This document shows, piece after piece, positions 7,752 to 16,383 of a stretch of DNA of 57,949 nucleotides. Source of the stretch: Opitutales bacterium (lineage in GTDB: Bacteria; Verrucomicrobiota; Verrucomicrobiia; Opitutales; Seribacteraceae). The notes under the pieces are model-generated. The model was not told where the DNA came from. It saw only the letters and a program-made list of their open reading frames with translations, and did not search any database. Location: NCBI GenBank assembly GCA_029254745.1, contig JAQWWZ010000056.1, positions 1-57,949 of the forward strand. The letters run 5' to 3'. Both the position numbers and the translations under genes were made by a program. How positions within the stretch are numbered: position 1 is the stretch's first letter; each line of letters begins with the position of its first letter.

Positions 7752-10436
7752 ATGAAAAGCGCCAGTAAAAGAATATCAGGTCTTTTGTTATTAATTACCT
7801 CCCTTTGTTTTACGGTGTCAGCGCAGGACGGCGGAGAGCCCAAGCCTGGTGCGATTATTGTATTATCTGCTAAAGGGCTGGTACAAGCCATTGACCCCGC
7901 TGGTAATGTAGTTCCGGGTACATTGAAGCCCGGAGCCGTTTTGGCCGAAGGTTATTCGCTCAAAACTGGATTTGGTGGCGAAGCTGCCATGCTTTTTTCA
8001 AATGGCTCAGTTGCCACAGTTGAGCCACGATCCCAGGTAAAAGTATCAACTTTTTTACAAAAACCTTTCGCGGGCGGCAACCAAAAGCTGGCAGACATCA
8101 AGACTGAGCCGAGTAGTAGCCAAATCACACTGGACATAGATGCTGGATCTCTAGTCGTGCAAACCAAAAAATTAAACCGCTCATCCAACTTTACTATCAA
8201 CACACCAAATGGTACCGCCGGTATCCGGGGCACAGAGTTTCAACTTGGGGTTTCTTCTACGGGTGATACCAAGCTCGATGTAGCTTCTTCAGCAGTATCC
8301 TTTGCACCAAGTGGCGGAAACCCTGTACTTGTCAGCCAAGGTAAAGGTATTGATGTATCCGGTGGTGGTTCAATTAGCCAACGCCCCATTGACCCAGCTA
8401 TCTCGATAAACATTAGCACCAAAAATGCATTTGCGTCGAACATAGCTGGTCAAATTCCACTATCTACGGTCAATCAAGCAAAAGAAAAAGCGGCAGCCAT
8501 TGCCGTTTTAAGCGAATCAGGTGCCCGCGAACAAGAACCCAGCAAGGAATCCAAAGAGGAAAGTGACGACGAATCTAGTGATGACAGTGGTGATTCGGAG
8601 TCTTCATCGGAAGCAGCCGAATCCTTCTTGAATAACCAATCCAATTCTTTCAGGAGTATCCCCGGCGCCCAGACAGGATCAGCTTACCAAAAATTAGTCC
8701 TTAAGCTTGCTAATGGTGAACTCTCTGCTCCTAATGTTAACCCCGGCGATGATCCTGGATATTACCCTACACCTTCTTTTACAGATTTTGTTATTTCTGT
8801 AGATGTTGATGATAACCTTGTCTTGACCCTTACATCGCTTATTGCTGATGAGGCATTTAATTTAGCAGGTATGTCGGCAGATTCGATTTACCCTTATCTC
8901 AACGACAAACAATTTAAACATAACAAGTATTCCAATGAAGTACTCGCAGTTGGTCTAAGTGCTTTTCTTAAGATGCAAAAAGCTGGCGTTTTGCCTGCCG
9001 ACGACAAGATTAATGAAGCACTGTCCGCAGCCCTTGACCTCAGTAAAGTATTCTTAACAAATGTTCTAATTTCTAACGGCAGTAATTTTTCTTTTACTGA
9101 AATTGACAACAACAATCTTGACACAGCCCAAATCTCTAACGGTAAAGTCTTAAATGCTCAAAACTTTCTCGATAAATATAAGGATAATGTCTATCTTTTC
9201 GAAGTTGGGATGGTTCTAGCCGAGTATGGTGCTTTTGGTAATGGTCGGGCCGATTCAAGTAACAACGATTCAAATGCACCTGAACGAGCAGACGCCACTT
9301 CAATTGCCTTAAACATCCTGAATTTTGTCGGGGGTAGAGACCTTAACATTCCTGATTCCATCTCTATTGGAGATGAAGGAAGCTCAGGTTTGATTAATGC
9401 GGCACTTTTAGGCTCCACCCGGAATGATTTACTTAATCCACCAGGATTAGGTCAGGAAGGGGTTACTGACTCTGCTTCCAAAAAAGAAAATGCTGACAGG
9501 CTCTACAAAATCTATCTTGAAAACATTTACGGAATTGTAGGAGCGGATATTACTGTAGGGGCAGAAAATGAAAACCGAATTGAACTTGATGTCTCTAGTG
9601 TTCTAACCAAGGCAGAACGGGACGAAGGTGGAAAGATGGTTGAAGATGGTAGCAAGAAAAAAATCCTAGCCTTAGCCGCCGCCAGAGACCTGCTTATTCA
9701 AAGTGATCTTCATATTGCAAATGACAACCATGCGGAAGATCATGTTCTTGTACTTGGTGCCGCTGATCATATTGAGATTTATGGAGATGGAAATGGGGCT
9801 GGTGCAAGCGTTAACGATGAGGGAGGAATACAGAATATAGACGGGGAAACTGAAATTTTTTATGAAGGTTCCAATCTAGCTTTAGGCTCCTACAGTGCGC
9901 TCAGTTTAACAAATGTAGATATTGATGTAGGCGGTAACTTAGCCATAGGTTCCCTGACTGATGTTGACATAAAATCTTCGAATTTCAGTGTCGGTCGATA
10001 TTCAGATAGAGATAATGTATACTTGTATGCTGAGAATGTTCTTAAGGTGAACGGCCTCACATTTGATGCCAGACCCGATGATCTTAATGTACGCTTTGAA
10101 TCGGGGACAGCCAGGGAGATTTACATGGAAGCCACTACCATCGATCTTCAGAATGTTCACTTCCCTGCTAATTCTGAAGTTATGCTAAGAAGTAGGGATG
10201 GGCAGCCAAAGTTTTATGGAGGAAAATATGATCTTACAAGCCGAGTTCCTGGTGCAGTCAATTTTTATTCAAATTCTAACACATATGGCGGTAATGACAT
10301 AACCAGGGCAACATTCACTAATTCTCCAAATGCAAACCCGATAGATGGCATTCCCTCAGGCTTCAACTCTATCGGTGATGCCTTCAAAACATCCACTGGA
10401 GATGCTGGTATAAAGATCAGGCAGTTCCCCAAGTAA
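7752..10436 (+). CDS. FecR-domain surface protein with beta-helical-looking C-terminus
   Basis: 894 residues. I start at the ATG at 7752, which gives a clean signal peptide (MKSASKRISG, hydrophobic core, VSAQ cleavage); the frame extends upstream into sodA and is rejected. Residues ~30-200 form a FecR-like domain ending in GTAGIRGTEFQLGV, the hallmark of this domain. A very acidic linker follows (~265-295, EESDDESSDDSGDSESSSE). The long C-terminal part is Asn/Asp/Ser/Gly-rich, and from ~650 onward shows repeated short strands (DIDVGGNLAIGSLTDVDI) suggesting a beta-helix. Classical FecR is an inner-membrane antisigma regulator; here there is no TM helix or FecI sigma gene, so the domain is probably a periplasmic or surface module. 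It is first of a four-gene cassette with a barrel, a second FecR-like protein and a TIR-TPR protein. Confidence 0.82.
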   Translation: MKSASKRISGLLLLITSLCFTVSAQDGGEPKPGAIIVLSAKGLVQAIDPAGNVVPGTLKPGAVLAEGYSLKTGFGGEAAMLFSNGSVATVEPRSQVKVSTFLQKPFAGGNQKLADIKTEPSSSQITLDIDAGSLVVQTKKLNRSSNFTINTPNGTAGIRGTEFQLGVSSTGDTKLDVASSAVSFAPSGGNPVLVSQGKGIDVSGGGSISQRPIDPAISINISTKNAFASNIAGQIPLSTVNQAKEKAAAIAVLSESGAREQEPSKESKEESDDESSDDSGDSESSSEAAESFLNNQSNSFRSIPGAQTGSAYQKLVLKLANGELSAPNVNPGDDPGYYPTPSFTDFVISVDVDDNLVLTLTSLIADEAFNLAGMSADSIYPYLNDKQFKHNKYSNEVLAVGLSAFLKMQKAGVLPADDKINEALSAALDLSKVFLTNVLISNGSNFSFTEIDNNNLDTAQISNGKVLNAQNFLDKYKDNVYLFEVGMVLAEYGAFGNGRADSSNNDSNAPERADATSIALNILNFVGGRDLNIPDSISIGDEGSSGLINAALLGSTRNDLLNPPGLGQEGVTDSASKKENADRLYKIYLENIYGIVGADITVGAENENRIELDVSSVLTKAERDEGGKMVEDGSKKKILALAAARDLLIQSDLHIANDNHAEDHVLVLGAADHIEIYGDGNGAGASVNDEGGIQNIDGETEIFYEGSNLALGSYSALSLTNVDIDVGGNLAIGSLTDVDIKSSNFSVGRYSDRDNVYLYAENVLKVNGLTFDARPDDLNVRFESGTAREIYMEATTIDLQNVHFPANSEVMLRSRDGQPKFYGGKYDLTSRVPGAVNFYSNSNTYGGNDITRATFTNSPNANPIDGIPSGFNSIGDAFKTSTGDAGIKIRQFPK

Positions 10437-10473
10437 GGTCTCCAACACCTAATCATAATTTACTAGATTTCAC

Positions 10474-11475
10474 ATGAAAAAAGTATCACTCGCTTTTATT
10501 GTTTTTCTTGGCTTCATGACCGGCTTCTCCACCTTCTTGGGTGCACAAAGCCCAACCGCTACCCAAAATGGAAGTAGGAAATTTGATGTAAGACCCGATG
10601 CCCTGGATCAGTATAGAAATCGAAGCATTCCCAAAACTAGTAGTTCCACATCCTCTTCAAGATCAAATAATCCAGACTTTATGGACAGTGACATGGGCAT
10701 ACAACGCCCTGTCGAAGCAAAAAAAACCGGATTTGGATACCACCTTGGCTTTGAAACCAAAATTTATCATTCAAGCAACCCAGCATCTGTAGATGGTGGA
10801 GATTTTGAAGTATCTGCGGGAATCTGGGAAAATGCGCTTCGTAATAATTTCTTACTTGGTGCTTACGACCTTGGGGGTGCTAGTTTTTCTCCGGTTTTGA
10901 GTCTTACCTACGTAAAATTCAACCATTTTGGGGATGATTTATTTGATACCTTTGATTTTGACTCTTTGGGACTCAATTTTGCAGGTATTTTTCAATTCAG
11001 CAACGGCCTAACATTACGTTCCAGCCTTGCATACAATGCAGACCTTAATCCCAATGACGGCTTGGAAAGACAATACAGCCAAATCGCACCTAGTTTAGCC
11101 CTGGGCAAGTCCTTTTCTCTCGATCCTATAAGTGCCTTTGTCGAGTGGTCCGTTGGCTACAATTTTACTGATAATCCTTCCGGGCTTGATGACGATGGGC
11201 TAAATCGTTTTGAAACCGCTCTTACCGGTGGCCTAACCGTACCTTTTGGGGGTTTTGAATTTAGCCCGCTCCTTCGCTTTGCCCTCGTTGATTATTCCAA
11301 GGAAAACCGAACCGATGTGATGAGCAGTTTAAATCTTCAATTGCAGTATGCTTTTACACAGTGGTTAAAACTGAAAGTCTACGCTAATATGAGTGCTCGT
11401 AATTCGGATGTGCCAGATAGTGATTTTTCTCGGTTTGATACTGGTGCAGGTGCAAGTTTTGATGCTCGGTTCTAG
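10474..11475 (+). CDS. Outer-membrane beta-barrel protein
   Basis: 333 residues. Signal peptide at 1-24 (MKKVSLAF, ending GAQ). A Ser/Thr-rich low-complexity stretch (about 45-65, TSSSTSSSRS) is followed from ~75 by alternating hydrophobic/polar strands (FGYHLGFETKIYH, FLLGAYDL, LSLTYVKF, LKVYANMSA) and ends in phenylalanine (FDARF), as barrel proteins recognised by BamA do. No named family recognised. It lies 37 bp after the FecR protein and 26 bp before the second FecR-like gene, so it probably serves the same surface system as anchor, channel or receptor. Porin or surface-display roles are equally possible. Confidence 0.75.
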   Translation: MKKVSLAFIVFLGFMTGFSTFLGAQSPTATQNGSRKFDVRPDALDQYRNRSIPKTSSSTSSSRSNNPDFMDSDMGIQRPVEAKKTGFGYHLGFETKIYHSSNPASVDGGDFEVSAGIWENALRNNFLLGAYDLGGASFSPVLSLTYVKFNHFGDDLFDTFDFDSLGLNFAGIFQFSNGLTLRSSLAYNADLNPNDGLERQYSQIAPSLALGKSFSLDPISAFVEWSVGYNFTDNPSGLDDDGLNRFETALTGGLTVPFGGFEFSPLLRFALVDYSKENRTDVMSSLNLQLQYAFTQWLKLKVYANMSARNSDVPDSDFSRFDTGAGASFDARF

Positions 11476-11501
11476 CTCCTTTTGGATTTCATAAACAGTA
11501 A

Positions 11502-12254
11502 GTGGGTTTTTTATTTTTATCGGTTTTATTGATAACCGACACCCTACTCAGTGCCTCCCCTCCTGAACACTTGGCCCCTCAAAGGGTTACCTACACTTTT
11601 GGTAAAACTTTTCTGCAAGCACAAAAGTTAGAAGACAACCCACCTGTCGAACTAGAACAAAATCAACCAATTAAAATACCGTACCCGTATGCGGTCATTG
11701 CCAGTAAAAATTCATACCTGGAAATACACCAACGCGAAAATGATCATATATCTATCATTCGCTTGGGAAAATCTACCGGCCTAGAGTTTAGTGAAAAGCA
11801 CGAGATCTATCTTTTTCAGGGTGCGGCACTTCTTTCCCACAGAGTTTATATCAAATGGAATGTCCATTCACCCAATAGCCAGTTTATTATTCAAGGCAAA
11901 GGTACGTGGATGATGGAGGCGACTCCATTGGGATTTAAGGTGATTATATTGGAAGGATCATTAGGACTTGCAAGTAATGATAATATTGAAAGCTTCCAAC
12001 CAGGGGATTTAATTCTTGTGACTGATCAAGAAGGGAAAATAAGCCAAGACCTTGAAGTCGAACTTCCCCTTGTACTTGGCACATCTAAGCTACTGAACCA
12101 TTTCCCCGGACTGCTACCTTCACATTCACGATTAATCAGTGCCGCGCAAGTACAGGCAATGCGTATGAAAAAAAAATATGAAGCCATGATTGGTGGCGTT
12201 AGGCCGAACCGAAAGCTCGAAATATGGCAAATTCCTAAAGCTGAGCAGCCCTAG
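11502..12254 (+). CDS. Second FecR-like exported protein
   Basis: 250 residues from a GTG directly after an in-frame TAA. The N-terminus is hydrophobic (GFLFLSVLLITDTLLSA) but lacks the usual basic residues. One extra T in the run of six at about 11507-11512 would join it to an upstream frame, giving a more normal signal (DFINSKWVF before the core). Whether this is a real GTG start, a frameshift or an assembly error cannot be settled here. The mature part has FecR-like features: a strand-rich region with KGTWMMEATPLGFKVIILEGSLGL and QPGDLILVTD, the usual turn before the end of FecR domains. The tail is basic. It lies between the barrel protein and the TIR-TPR gene, probably in the same operon. 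Confidence 0.65.
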   Translation: MGFLFLSVLLITDTLLSASPPEHLAPQRVTYTFGKTFLQAQKLEDNPPVELEQNQPIKIPYPYAVIASKNSYLEIHQRENDHISIIRLGKSTGLEFSEKHEIYLFQGAALLSHRVYIKWNVHSPNSQFIIQGKGTWMMEATPLGFKVIILEGSLGLASNDNIESFQPGDLILVTDQEGKISQDLEVELPLVLGTSKLLNHFPGLLPSHSRLISAAQVQAMRMKKKYEAMIGGVRPNRKLEIWQIPKAEQP

Positions 12255-12381
12255 TGTTTTTGCTAAATGCCAAAGCCAGTCTGAAAAAATTACAATCCTT
12301 AACTTTTCTTTAGTTTCTTTGTATGTGAGACCTTGCATGTCTTAAAAGATATCGATAGTAAGAACCCTTCATATTAATGCA

Positions 12382-14694
12382 ATGAGTGGGCAATTTAAGT
12401 ATAAAGCGTTCATAACCTATGCACATAGGGATGAAGAACGGGCTCGCTGGCTTCGCAAAAAGCTGGAAAACTTCCGGGTACCCAAGCACTTAATTGGTAA
12501 AAATAGCCCGTTTGGTCCTGTCCCTTCCCGTCTTTACCCAATTTTTCGTGATCGTGATGAACTAGCAGGAGCCGCTCAACTAGGTCCTCTGATTGAACAG
12601 GCTCTGCATGATTCATCTCACCTAATTGTTCTTTGCTCTCCTCATGCCGTAAAATCTCGTTGGGTAAATGAAGAAATTCGTATGTTCAAGGCTATGGGGA
12701 AGGCAGACCGTGTTCTTTGCCTTGTGGTGGATGGAGAACCGATGGCGGCGGATGTAAAAAATGACCCCGACAAAGAATGTTTGCCCCTCGCTGCTCGCAG
12801 AAGAATTGACCAGGAAGGAGTGATCACCGATCAGATCCATGAGCCTGGAGCGGCTGACCTCCGGGAATACGCAGACGGAGAAAAAGACGCACTGCTCAAG
12901 GTGATGGCTGGTCTATTGGGTGTTGGGCTCGATGAATTGAAGCAAAGAGATATGCTGGCCAGGCAACGCCGACTTGCTTGGGTAGCCACTGCGTCCACCG
13001 CCCTTGCCCTTTCTGCTATCGGGTTGGCTATATATGCCTTTTATCAACAACAGGAAGCGGCTCTAGCCCGTGCCAGTGCGATTGCCGAGAGACAGGCTGC
13101 CGAAGAAGAACTCGCCAAAACTCAAACCATTACAAATTTTGTCCAGGAACTCTTTGTATCACTTGACCCACAGAATACTGCTGGTATGGATACCGAGCTT
13201 CTCAAAGCCATGTTGGACCAAGGCTCGATAAGAGCCGCCGAGTTATCGGTAGAACCCGAGGTGGAAGCCGAGATCAGGTATTGCCTGGGTAAAACTTATC
13301 GCTCGATTCGTTCCTACGAAAAAGCAGAAGCTGAGCTTGAAAGAGTCTTAATTTTGTTTGCAGAAAAGATCAGGAAAGAATTACCTACTCGGCTGAAAGC
13401 GATGAATGAAATTGCCATGGTCCACGAAGCATTAGGTAATTATTTGGAAGCGGAACCAATGCTGGTTCAAATGCTCGCACAGAGAACACATGAGTTAGGG
13501 TCTAAGCATATTGAAGTCATCGATGCTCAAATTGATTTAGCTACGGTCTTTCGTCGAATTGGTAAATTAGAACAAGCTGAAGACCGATGCACTGAAACCT
13601 TATCTTTCCTCACCGATCAAAACCGTACCCAAGAGGATCCATTAATGCTAAAGTGTAAGACAGAGCTTTCCAAAATTTTTATTGCCCGTGAAAAAATATC
13701 CCAAGCTGAAAGTTTAATCCGAAATGTTTTTGAACGTTCCCGTTTACACCTTGGAGAAAACCATGTTCTGAGCCTTCGAAGAGGCCAAGTACTTGTGGAA
13801 GCCCTGCGCAAGTCGGATAAGTTAGATGATGCGGAAAAACTATCTAAAGAATTGGTCACTAAGCTCACCGCAATTCTGGGCGAGACTCACCCGGACACTC
13901 TTGGAGCAATGGATTCACTTGCAGAAATAGTGGCAGGCAGAAGAGACTTGGACCGAGCCCTTGACCTTTACCTCCGCATTGAAGCCGCCAAAGAAGAAGC
14001 CCTTGGTGATATGCACCCGGAGACTCTTTTTACGCTCAAGGCGATCGCACGAATTTACCGCCTACAGGAAAAATTAAATGAAGCGGAAAAAGTACAAACC
14101 GCAGTCAAACAGAGACTTGAAAAAAAATATGGGTTGGAACATCCTGAAACACTGCGGGCGATGAATGAACTTGCTGATGTTTTCTTAGATCTAGGTAAAG
14201 AAGACGATGCCTACGCCTTAAGTGAAAGAACTTTGGATATAGAATTGGCTGTATTGGGGGAACAGGACCCCATGACCTTGCAGACGATGTTTCGAATTGG
14301 TAAACTTCACTACCTTGCCAACCGAAAGGATGCAGCAATGGAAGCCTTGGGTGATACCTTGGCCAAGCAGGAAAAACTTCTGGGATTTGATAACGCAGAA
14401 GCGACTGAAACCCGGGATTTGCTCAATACAATCCTCAGTGAACGGGTAACCACAAAAGTTCTTGAGGATCCAGATGACACACCGAAGGCTAAAGAATCAT
14501 TAATTGGCCCTCCCCTTCCCACATTCCTGGAAGTTTATGATAAAAATGAATCAAACACCTCCACTTTGACCGATTCCATGGTTGATGCCAATACTTCCTC
14601 TACACCAGAAGAATTACAGACGGAATTCCTTAAAAGTTTATCCGACGAGCAAGATCAAAATAATTCAACTGCACCAAACTACAGCATTGATTAA
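12382..14694 (+). CDS. TIR-domain, single-pass membrane protein with tetratricopeptide repeats
   Basis: 770 residues. The N-terminal TIR domain (about 1-185) has strand A KAFITYAHRDEER, the box-2 region IFRDRDELAG, and helix C with SRWVNEEIRMF, where W94 and E97/E98 mark the usual catalytic-glutamate position of NAD-cleaving TIR enzymes. A membrane helix lies at about 199-221, then a coiled coil (QQQEAALARASAIAERQAAEEEL) and a long array of ~42-residue TPRs of the TPR_10/12 type (GNYLEAEP, IGKLEQAE, LDDAEKL, LGETHPDTLGAMDSLAE) to ~690. The tail is acidic and Ser/Thr-rich. The topology puts TIR in the cytoplasm and TPR outside, or the reverse. It follows the FecR/barrel/FecR-like genes after 127 bp. 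It could be a receptor-like sensor or a defence effector; NADase activity is not demonstrable here. Confidence 0.85.
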   Translation: MSGQFKYKAFITYAHRDEERARWLRKKLENFRVPKHLIGKNSPFGPVPSRLYPIFRDRDELAGAAQLGPLIEQALHDSSHLIVLCSPHAVKSRWVNEEIRMFKAMGKADRVLCLVVDGEPMAADVKNDPDKECLPLAARRRIDQEGVITDQIHEPGAADLREYADGEKDALLKVMAGLLGVGLDELKQRDMLARQRRLAWVATASTALALSAIGLAIYAFYQQQEAALARASAIAERQAAEEELAKTQTITNFVQELFVSLDPQNTAGMDTELLKAMLDQGSIRAAELSVEPEVEAEIRYCLGKTYRSIRSYEKAEAELERVLILFAEKIRKELPTRLKAMNEIAMVHEALGNYLEAEPMLVQMLAQRTHELGSKHIEVIDAQIDLATVFRRIGKLEQAEDRCTETLSFLTDQNRTQEDPLMLKCKTELSKIFIAREKISQAESLIRNVFERSRLHLGENHVLSLRRGQVLVEALRKSDKLDDAEKLSKELVTKLTAILGETHPDTLGAMDSLAEIVAGRRDLDRALDLYLRIEAAKEEALGDMHPETLFTLKAIARIYRLQEKLNEAEKVQTAVKQRLEKKYGLEHPETLRAMNELADVFLDLGKEDDAYALSERTLDIELAVLGEQDPMTLQTMFRIGKLHYLANRKDAAMEALGDTLAKQEKLLGFDNAEATETRDLLNTILSERVTTKVLEDPDDTPKAKESLIGPPLPTFLEVYDKNESNTSTLTDSMVDANTSSTPEELQTEFLKSLSDEQDQNNSTAPNYSID

Positions 14695-14703
14695 AAATGC
14701 CCG

Positions 14704-14846
14704 AGCCAGGGTTTATATTTGATTGGTATGGCATGGTGTGATTGTAGACTTGTCGCCTTTACAAAAACAATGCCAGAAAGCCCTGGCTGAAGATGCACTC
14801 TCACCCTTGATCAAAAATCATTTCAGGCAAGGATTTGGGAGTGCAT
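14704..14846. ncRNA. Candidate structured RNA (nested inverted repeats)
   Basis: In the 355-bp gap before the symporter, several complementary arms nest neatly. AGCCAGGG (14704-14711) pairs with CCCTGGCT (14781-14788). Inside it TGGCAT (14729-14734) pairs with ATGCCA (14770-14775). Immediately after, ATGCACTC (14793-14800) pairs with GAGTGCAT (14839-14846) and, within, CCTTG (14805-14809) with CAAGG (14828-14832). Two adjacent multi-helix hairpins fit a leader RNA or small RNA. I do not recognise a riboswitch or known RNA class, and no terminator T-tract follows. It starts 9 nt after the TIR gene stop and ends about 200 nt before the symporter ATG. The strand is unassigned because complementarity is symmetric; plus is more likely from context. 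Confidence 0.35.
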
Positions 14847-15017
14847 ATCAAGGTCATTATTGCAAGAGCCTCACGGTGGTCTGATAATACAAAACAAGAT
14901 AGATCTTGGGGCATCCACACATCTCATACAGCTGCCGACCGAATCAGAGCAGGAGCTCATATTTATTTCAATTTACCAAAGGAATTGACCATTCACTCGA
15001 TTGTAGAACTAATGTAA
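14835..15017 (+). other. Possible short ORF of about 60 codons, uncertain
   Basis: A frame of about 60 codons (first codon GTG or TTG type) in the gap before the symporter, ending 33 bp before it. Composition is plausible (one acidic/basic mix, ending KELTIHSIVELM) but it has no signal peptide, no recognised domain and no ribosome-binding site. Its start overlaps a predicted helix of the candidate RNA. It could be an upstream leader ORF of the symporter, a remnant, or chance. Confidence 0.2.
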
Positions 15018-15049
15018 GTTGATCTTCTTTTGTCGTTCCTCTTGAATCT

Positions 15050-16363
15050 ATGAAAACTGCCCTTCACTACAAAATCCTTATTGCCCTTACCCTTTCTTTT
15101 GTCCTTGGCTTGCTGGCAAACTTTGAGACCAAGGAACTTGAATCAAAGCCAGATTGGTTCCATTATTTAATCACAGGCTGCCAATTCATAGGGACACTCT
15201 TTCTTAATGCATTAAAAATGGTGGTTATCCCCTTGATCATGACTTCTATTATTTGTGGTATTGCCAAAATTGGAGGAGAATCAAACTTCAAAAGACTTGG
15301 CCTTAAAACCTTTGGGTTTTATACCCTTACTGGAGTTCTCGCAGTTACTGTCGGTTTGCTTTGCGTAAATATTCTTGAACCGGGTATCGTGGATGAAAAT
15401 ATTCGGAACAAAATGCTACACAGCCATCAAGCATTTGATACGGATAAGCTCAATTCTGCCATGGATCGAGCCGATAATGGTTGGGTCAACTTGATAGAAA
15501 TCTTTCACAGAATGGTACCAACCAATTTATTTAAAGCTGGGGTGGAAGGTCAACTTTTAGGTCTAATCTTTTTTAGCTTACTCTTTGGTTTTTTCATTTC
15601 TCGTTTACCACAGAAAGGAAAGCAAAATCAGACCGAGTTTTGGGAAAGTTTAAATGCAGTTATTCTAAACCTTACCAACTTTATTATCTCATTTGCCCCC
15701 TATGGTATCTTTGGGCTCGTTACCCCCACACTTATGACCGTTGGCGTCGATACTCTAGCAGTTATGGGAGGGTTTGCCCTCACCGTTCTTTGTGGACTTT
15801 TAATCCATAGCCTAATTATTTTGCCATTATTACTGAAAGTTCTCGGCAAGATCAACTTTATCAACCACTTCCACGCTATGTTTCCAGCACTGTTGACTGC
15901 TTTCTCTACCGCTTCATCATCGGCGACTCTTCCTCTTACCCTAAAATGTGTCACCCAAAGAGTAGGTGTATCCCCAAAAGTTGGAAGCTTTACTCTACCT
16001 CTTGGAGCAACCATGAATATGGATGGTACCGCTCTTTTTGAATGCGTTGTCGTTGTCTTCTTGGCTCAATTATTTGGAATTGATATGAGCTGGTCCGTTC
16101 AATTTTCAGTCGTGGTCATGGCATTACTGACCTCAGTGGGAGTGGCGGGAATTCCATCTGCTAGCCTTGTCGCTATCATTGTCATTCTACAAGCAGTTGG
16201 TTTCCCAGAAGAAACGATTGGGATTGGAGTTGGTATTGTCTATGTAGTCGATAGGATCCTTGATATGACAAGGACAGCAGTTAACGTACTTGGTGATAGT
16301 TGTGCAGCAGCGGTGATCGGGAAATCTGAAGGTGAGCAGGGGTACTACGCTACCAAGGTCTAG
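15050..16363 (+). CDS. Dicarboxylate/amino acid:cation symporter (SLC1/DAACS family)
   Basis: 437 residues, typical for GltP/DctA-type secondary transporters that import glutamate, aspartate, C4-dicarboxylates or neutral amino acids with Na+ or H+. Diagnostic elements: the hairpin-loop serine motif [10 protein letters not shown], the NMDGT motif in TM7 ([12 protein letters not shown]), and the TM8 motif [16 protein letters not shown], in which the aspartates and arginine bind substrate. The arginine suggests an acidic substrate (inference). The inner membrane location follows from multiple helices. It is preceded by the candidate structured RNA and followed 20 bp later by uvrB. Which substrate is used cannot be read from sequence alone. 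Confidence 0.9.
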   Translation: MKTALHYKILIALTLSFVLGLLANFETKELESKPDWFHYLITGCQFIGTLFLNALKMVVIPLIMTSIICGIAKIGGESNFKRLGLKTFGFYTLTGVLAVTVGLLCVNILEPGIVDENIRNKMLHSHQAFDTDKLNSAMDRADNGWVNLIEIFHRMVPTNLFKAGVEGQLLGLIFFSLLFGFFISRLPQKGKQNQTEFWESLNAVILNLTNFIISFAPYGIFGLVTPTLMTVGVDTLAVMGGFALTVLCGLLIHSLIILPLLLKVLGKINFINHFHAMFPALLTAFSTASSSATLPLTLKCVTQRVGVSPKVGSFTLPLGATMNMDGTALFECVVVVFLAQLFGIDMSWSVQFSVVVMALLTSVGVAGIPSASLVAIIVILQAVGFPEETIGIGVGIVYVVDRILDMTRTAVNVLGDSCAAAVIGKSEGEQGYYATKV

Positions 16364-16383
16364 AAAACGATTACATCCTTATC

